A DNA stretch of 64,000 bases from Fibrobacter sp. UWB4. Its GTDB lineage: Bacteria > Fibrobacterota > Fibrobacteria > Fibrobacterales > Fibrobacteraceae. The position numbers and the translations under genes were made by a program. Under the pieces are notes generated by a model. That model worked only from the letters and a program-made list of their open reading frames with translations, made no database searches and was not told the origin of the DNA. The stretch is taken from the NCBI RefSeq assembly GCF_002210345.1, contig NZ_MWQI01000003.1:124001-188000 (forward strand), read 5' to 3'. This document shows, piece after piece, positions 60,368 through 64,000 of this stretch. The stretch's first letter is position 1, and each line of letters starts with the position of its first letter.

Positions 60368-60392
60368 GCCCCGGCGAAAGCCGGGGCTTTTA
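60368..60392 (+). terminator. Terminator of secDF
   Basis: A perfect 8-bp stem GCCCCGGC/GCCGGGGC closed by a GAAA tetraloop and followed by TTTTA. Confidence 0.9.
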
Positions 60393-60487
60393 CTATTATC
60401 AGCTTTTTTTATTGGCTTTTCTTCCTACCGCCTACTTCCTACTGCCCACTATTTACTATATTGTGCCTGTTCGATAAAGGGGGCGGT

Positions 60488-61420
60488 ATGCTCAAGTATT
60501 ACAAAATCGAATCCGGTCGTCTCTCAGTAGCTCCGAACGAAGAAGCTGCTGACATCGTTATGATGGGTTCTTTAAGCCAGGAACAGCGCAGCATCCTTGT
60601 TAAGGAATATGAGATAACGGAACATACGATTGCCTCCGCATTTGACTCGGACGAACTTTCCCGTATCGAATACGACGATGATTTTACGACCATCGTGTTT
60701 AAGAAGCCCAAGAATTATTCTGCCGAGGATAATTTCCAGTTCCGCGTGGAATCTTTTGGCATTTTCATTTTCAAGGACTGGGTTTTGCTCCTTACGGACA
60801 GCGACATCCCGGTGATGGATGAACGCAAGTTCTCGAAAATCGACAGCCTGAATACGTTTGTGCTCCGTGTGTTGAGTTTTGCTATTGCACACTTCAATGA
60901 ACACTTGAAGATCATCAACCGCATCAACGACGACTTGGAACAGCGTCTGAACACGTCGATGGAAAACAAGTATTTGCTCTCGATGTTCAGCTTGAACAAG
61001 GGCTTGATTTACTACGTGAGCGCCTTGAACAGTAACGATACGCTGCTTCGCAAGTTGCAGCTTGGCCGCAGCCTCAACTGGACCGAAGCTGAACGTGAAC
61101 TCCTGGAAGATATCCAGATTGAAAACGGGCAGAGCCTGCAACAGGCAAACATCTACGCGAACATTTTGACATCTATGATGGATGCTCGCGCAAGCGTGAT
61201 CAACAACAACGTGAACCAGTTGATGAAGAACCTCACTATCGTGACGATTTCTATATCGCTCCCGACGTTCTTCGCAAGCTTGTTCGGTATGAACGTGAAG
61301 CTCCCGTTTGGCATGAACGGCGATGCGACCGTCGGCTCCCCGGTGGCGTTCTGGATTATTATCGCGATCTGCTTCCTCTCCGTGTTTGTTTTCCTTGCTG
61401 TTTGGATGCGCAAGAAATAA
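60488..61420 (+). CDS. corA: CorA family magnesium/divalent cation channel
   Basis: A 310-residue pentameric magnesium channel. The N-terminal two thirds form the cytoplasmic funnel domain, followed by the long stalk helix (about 150-245, NRINDDLEQRLNTSMENKYL to VNQLMKNLTIVT) and two C-terminal membrane helices (about 250-270 and 285-305). The signature GMN is present in LFGMNVKLPF between the helices. ATG 60488 lies behind GGGGGCGG; an in-frame GTG at 60461 would add nine residues. It has its own terminator at 61445. Nickel or cobalt uptake is an alternative for this family. Confidence 0.93.
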   Translation: MLKYYKIESGRLSVAPNEEAADIVMMGSLSQEQRSILVKEYEITEHTIASAFDSDELSRIEYDDDFTTIVFKKPKNYSAEDNFQFRVESFGIFIFKDWVLLLTDSDIPVMDERKFSKIDSLNTFVLRVLSFAIAHFNEHLKIINRINDDLEQRLNTSMENKYLLSMFSLNKGLIYYVSALNSNDTLLRKLQLGRSLNWTEAERELLEDIQIENGQSLQQANIYANILTSMMDARASVINNNVNQLMKNLTIVTISISLPTFFASLFGMNVKLPFGMNGDATVGSPVAFWIIIAICFLSVFVFLAVWMRKK

Positions 61421-61444
61421 ACTGGATTTCGGCATTTGAATTGA

Positions 61445-61473
61445 AAACGCGACCGTTCTGGCCGCGTTTTTTG
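61445..61473 (+). terminator. Terminator of corA
   Basis: AACGCGACC pairs with GGCCGCGTT with one mismatch around GTTCT, followed by six T on the plus strand. Confidence 0.85.
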
Positions 61474-61478
61474 ATGGC

Positions 61479-62159
61479 TTAATTCAGAATTGGAGTCTCT
61501 TCGAGGCTCTTTTTCACAAATTCAGCGACGCATTTTTCCCAGTGCTTGCGGTGCATGGCGTATGGGAACTTGTTGTGGAACGCTTCGTGCCCAAAGGCGA
61601 CTCGTTCGCCGGACTGGTTGTAAATGGCGTAATCGGCGAAGAACCAAAGTCCCCTGTCTGTAATGACGTTTCCTGAATTTTTTACGTAGCTAGAATCAAG
61701 TGCGCTACCGAATAAATAATTTGAATTGCTATAAGCCTGGTAAGCGTATGTTTCTTCTTTGCGGCTGAAGCCCGCATTTGAAATGGCGATGTAGTAGCCT
61801 TCGTTCATGTTTATCGTAGACGGCTTTGGAATGTTGAATTCCGTTGTTCCGACGGAATCGTGCTCAATGCTCATGCCTGCAATATTGACTTGCCTGAAAT
61901 CCACGTCGATGGATTTATGGACGAGGCTGTCGTAGTTTTTCTTAAGTTCAGCCTTGTACCAGTCGGTAAATTTTTCGGTGTATTCTTCTAGATCGTCTTC
62001 GAGGTCGTCAACATTGTCAACAAAAGGTTCTGTAAAGACAACGGTAATTTTTGTTGGTTTTTCAGTCCAGGTCGGGTTTATAGATACGGTTGGATTATTT
62101 TGTGCACAGCCTACAAAGAAAAACGCCAAAACGGCAAGCCCCCAAAGCTTGTTTTTCAT
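61479..62159 (-). CDS. Hypothetical lipoprotein
   Basis: A 226-residue predicted lipoprotein. The leader ends in FFFVGC (Cys near residue 18). After a short acidic helix (DNVDDLEDDLEEYTEKF, about 48-64) the body is mixed alpha/beta, with GYYIAISNAGF and DRGLWFFADYAIYNQSGE. ATG 62159 follows AAGGAG on the minus strand. It lies downstream of the polyprenyl synthase but behind a terminator, so it is probably an independent unit. No family recognised. Confidence 0.7.
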   Translation of the reverse strand: MKNKLWGLAVLAFFFVGCAQNNPTVSINPTWTEKPTKITVVFTEPFVDNVDDLEDDLEEYTEKFTDWYKAELKKNYDSLVHKSIDVDFRQVNIAGMSIEHDSVGTTEFNIPKPSTINMNEGYYIAISNAGFSRKEETYAYQAYSNSNYLFGSALDSSYVKNSGNVITDRGLWFFADYAIYNQSGERVAFGHEAFHNKFPYAMHRKHWEKCVAEFVKKSLEETPILN

Positions 62160-62194
62160 AAAATCTCCTTCTTGCTCCCCATAACACTTGTAAA

Positions 62195-62236
62195 GAAAAT
62201 AATATAAAAGACAACGCATGTCACGTTGTCTTTTTT
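62195..62236 (-). terminator. Terminator of the gyrB-polyprenyl synthase unit
   Basis: An 11-bp perfect stem AAAAGACAACG (62206-62216)/CGTTGTCTTTT (62224-62234). Read on the minus strand it is followed by a T-rich TTTTATATTATTTTC; the plus strand side is also T-rich, so it may work both ways. Confidence 0.88.
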
Positions 62237-62252
62237 AGAAAGCGTTGTAAAA

Positions 62253-62284
62253 AACTAGTTACTGTCTACAGCGGCGTAGCCGCC
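62253..62284. repeat. CTAGTTACTG / GCGGCGTAGCCGCC repeat at a stop codon
   Basis: ACTAGTTACTG is followed by the inverted GCGGCGTAGCCGCC and touches the stop codon of the polyprenyl synthase. The same pair of words lies at about 39117-39140 at the stop codon of the LRR gene. Confidence 0.6.
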
Positions 62285-63289
62285 TTAGTTCCCGCGTTCC
62301 GACATGCTGGCGAACATGGCGGTGATTTCTTCGGTGAAGTTGCTTTTCGGGAACTTGTCGGCAATGGCGAGCGCTTGTTCCAAGTGTTCCTGGGCTTCGG
62401 CTTTTGCCTTCGCAAAGCTCTTCTTTGCAAACAGGCGGTCCTGAATCTTTTCGGGAATGCCTTCTGCAGAAGCCTTTGCGATAAAGCTTTCCATTTCACG
62501 GCGTTCTTCTACGGTGCAGTCCTCGAAGTAATAGAGGAGCGGCAATGTGATGAGGCCGTTAGAAAGGTCGGTGAACTTCGCCTTGTCCATGTTCACGGAA
62601 CCGTAGCCATAGTCCAGCAGGTCGTCGATAATCTGGAAGGCGATGCCAAAGTGCGTTCCCATCTTGGCGCATTCATCAACCATCGGCTGATCGAAACCTG
62701 CCAAAATGCCGCCGATGCGCGCTGCAGCGTCAATGAGCGCTGCTGTCTTTCCATCGATGATTTCGTTGTAAGACTTGCGGGAAAGTCCCATGTCGCCGCA
62801 ATGGTCGAGTTCCATGATTTCACCGATGATGAGCTTGTCTGCGGCATCGGAGATAATGACGGGCACGTTACGGGCTTTTTCGTCAATGACGCAGCGCATA
62901 GACTGCGAAAGCACATAGTCGCCAATCAACACGGCTACTTGAGTACCCCATTCACGGTGAGCCGTCTTTTGCCCACGGCGAACGTCCGTCCCATCGATGA
63001 TGTCGTCATGGACGAGACTGGCGAGGTGCAATAGTTCTACAGCGGCGCAGGCGTGTGCTACACGGTCGATGTCCGGCTTTTGCGTCCCGCAGTTCGCGAG
63101 CAGGCAAAGGAGTGTCGAACGGATGCGCTTGCCTTTGCGGCTAAAAAGTGTTACAAGTCGGTCACTAATCCCTGCGGGGGCGTTTTTGGCCACCTGCATG
63201 ATGACTTGTTCTGTCTTGTCTAGCTCCACTTTAACCAAGTCACGAGCTTGGGATAAAACGGCTTTGAAGTCTGCCTTTGTCGGACTCAT
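62285..63289 (-). CDS. Polyprenyl diphosphate synthase (trans-isoprenyl chain elongation)
   Basis: A 334-residue enzyme that extends isoprenoid chains for quinones or the cell-wall lipid carrier. Both aspartate-rich motifs are present: first LVHDDIIDGTDVRRG (about residue 93-107; DDxxD) and second FQIIDDLLDYGYG (about 222-234), plus GKRIRSTL near the start and GDYVLSQSM. Long-chain (octaprenyl/IspB-like) product is likely from overall length; product length cannot be read with certainty. Its ATG follows the gyrB stop directly (TAAATG), so it is cotranscribed with gyrB, an unusual pairing. Confidence 0.92.
   Translation of the reverse strand: MSPTKADFKAVLSQARDLVKVELDKTEQVIMQVAKNAPAGISDRLVTLFSRKGKRIRSTLLCLLANCGTQKPDIDRVAHACAAVELLHLASLVHDDIIDGTDVRRGQKTAHREWGTQVAVLIGDYVLSQSMRCVIDEKARNVPVIISDAADKLIIGEIMELDHCGDMGLSRKSYNEIIDGKTAALIDAAARIGGILAGFDQPMVDECAKMGTHFGIAFQIIDDLLDYGYGSVNMDKAKFTDLSNGLITLPLLYYFEDCTVEERREMESFIAKASAEGIPEKIQDRLFAKKSFAKAKAEAQEHLEQALAIADKFPKSNFTEEITAMFASMSERGN

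Positions 63290-64000
<711 letters not shown>

Overview
The window looks like chromosome from a Fibrobacter (F. succinogenes-like) bacterium. The evidence is the presence of families named after that genus (the FISUMP domain, TIGR02147, TIGR02172), serine-rich 'SSSS' linkers in secreted proteins, an extracellular GH5 cellulase and a GH127 arabinofuranosidase with C-terminal sorting-type tails, and a SprA-type giant outer-membrane protein. This is a judgement from protein content; no database search was run. Genes are tightly packed. No rRNA, tRNA, CRISPR array or insertion sequence was recognised.

Layout. 1-1176: an AT-rich edge with an EcoRI-type adenine methyltransferase and no nuclease in view. 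1300-12137: a secreted and surface block (GH5 cellulase, double-FISUMP lipoprotein, TIGR02147 regulator-like protein with an overlapping lipoprotein, GH127 enzyme, InlB-repeat protein). 12138-18310: a structured leader, then a five-gene operon: DUF4956 membrane protein, periplasmic adaptor, TolC-like protein, VTC-type polyphosphate polymerase domain and a lamin-tail lipoprotein. 18458-23671: a second exporter operon (TolC, HlyD, two ABC-2 permeases) with no ATPase gene. 23864-28402: a YugP-like peptidase, a TIGR02172 kinase, a GNAT acetyltransferase and an ScpA with a very long tail. 28765-31980: an AT-rich, membrane-anchored UvrD-like helicase. 32087-39893: glmS, FKBP isomerase, M23 peptidase, two S41 proteases and an LRR protein. 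40147-42039: an AIPR-like protein. 42161-50909: SprA, mnmA and a small lipoprotein. 50911-53568: batE and batD. 53750-54230: two tandem 20-codon genes, each with its own promoter and terminator. 54277-57505: malQ and a GH13 enzyme. 57696-64000: secDF, corA, a lipoprotein, a polyprenyl synthase and the 3' part of gyrB.

How the parts fit. Three large secreted proteins carry C-terminal domains like type IX secretion (T9SS) sorting domains, and the window also encodes the T9SS translocon homologue SprA and the Sec motor SecDF, so substrates and export machinery occur together. MalQ and the GH13 enzyme form an alpha-glucan/maltodextrin unit. The DUF4956-adaptor-TolC-VTC-lamin-tail operon reads as an envelope-spanning machine tied to a polyphosphate-type polymerase and is a good candidate for an undescribed system. 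The most striking unannotated signal is the pair of 20-residue cationic-hydrophobic peptides at 53829 and 54104. Intergenic palindromic repeats recur, and one family appears to have been absorbed into the coding 3' end of a tolC gene.
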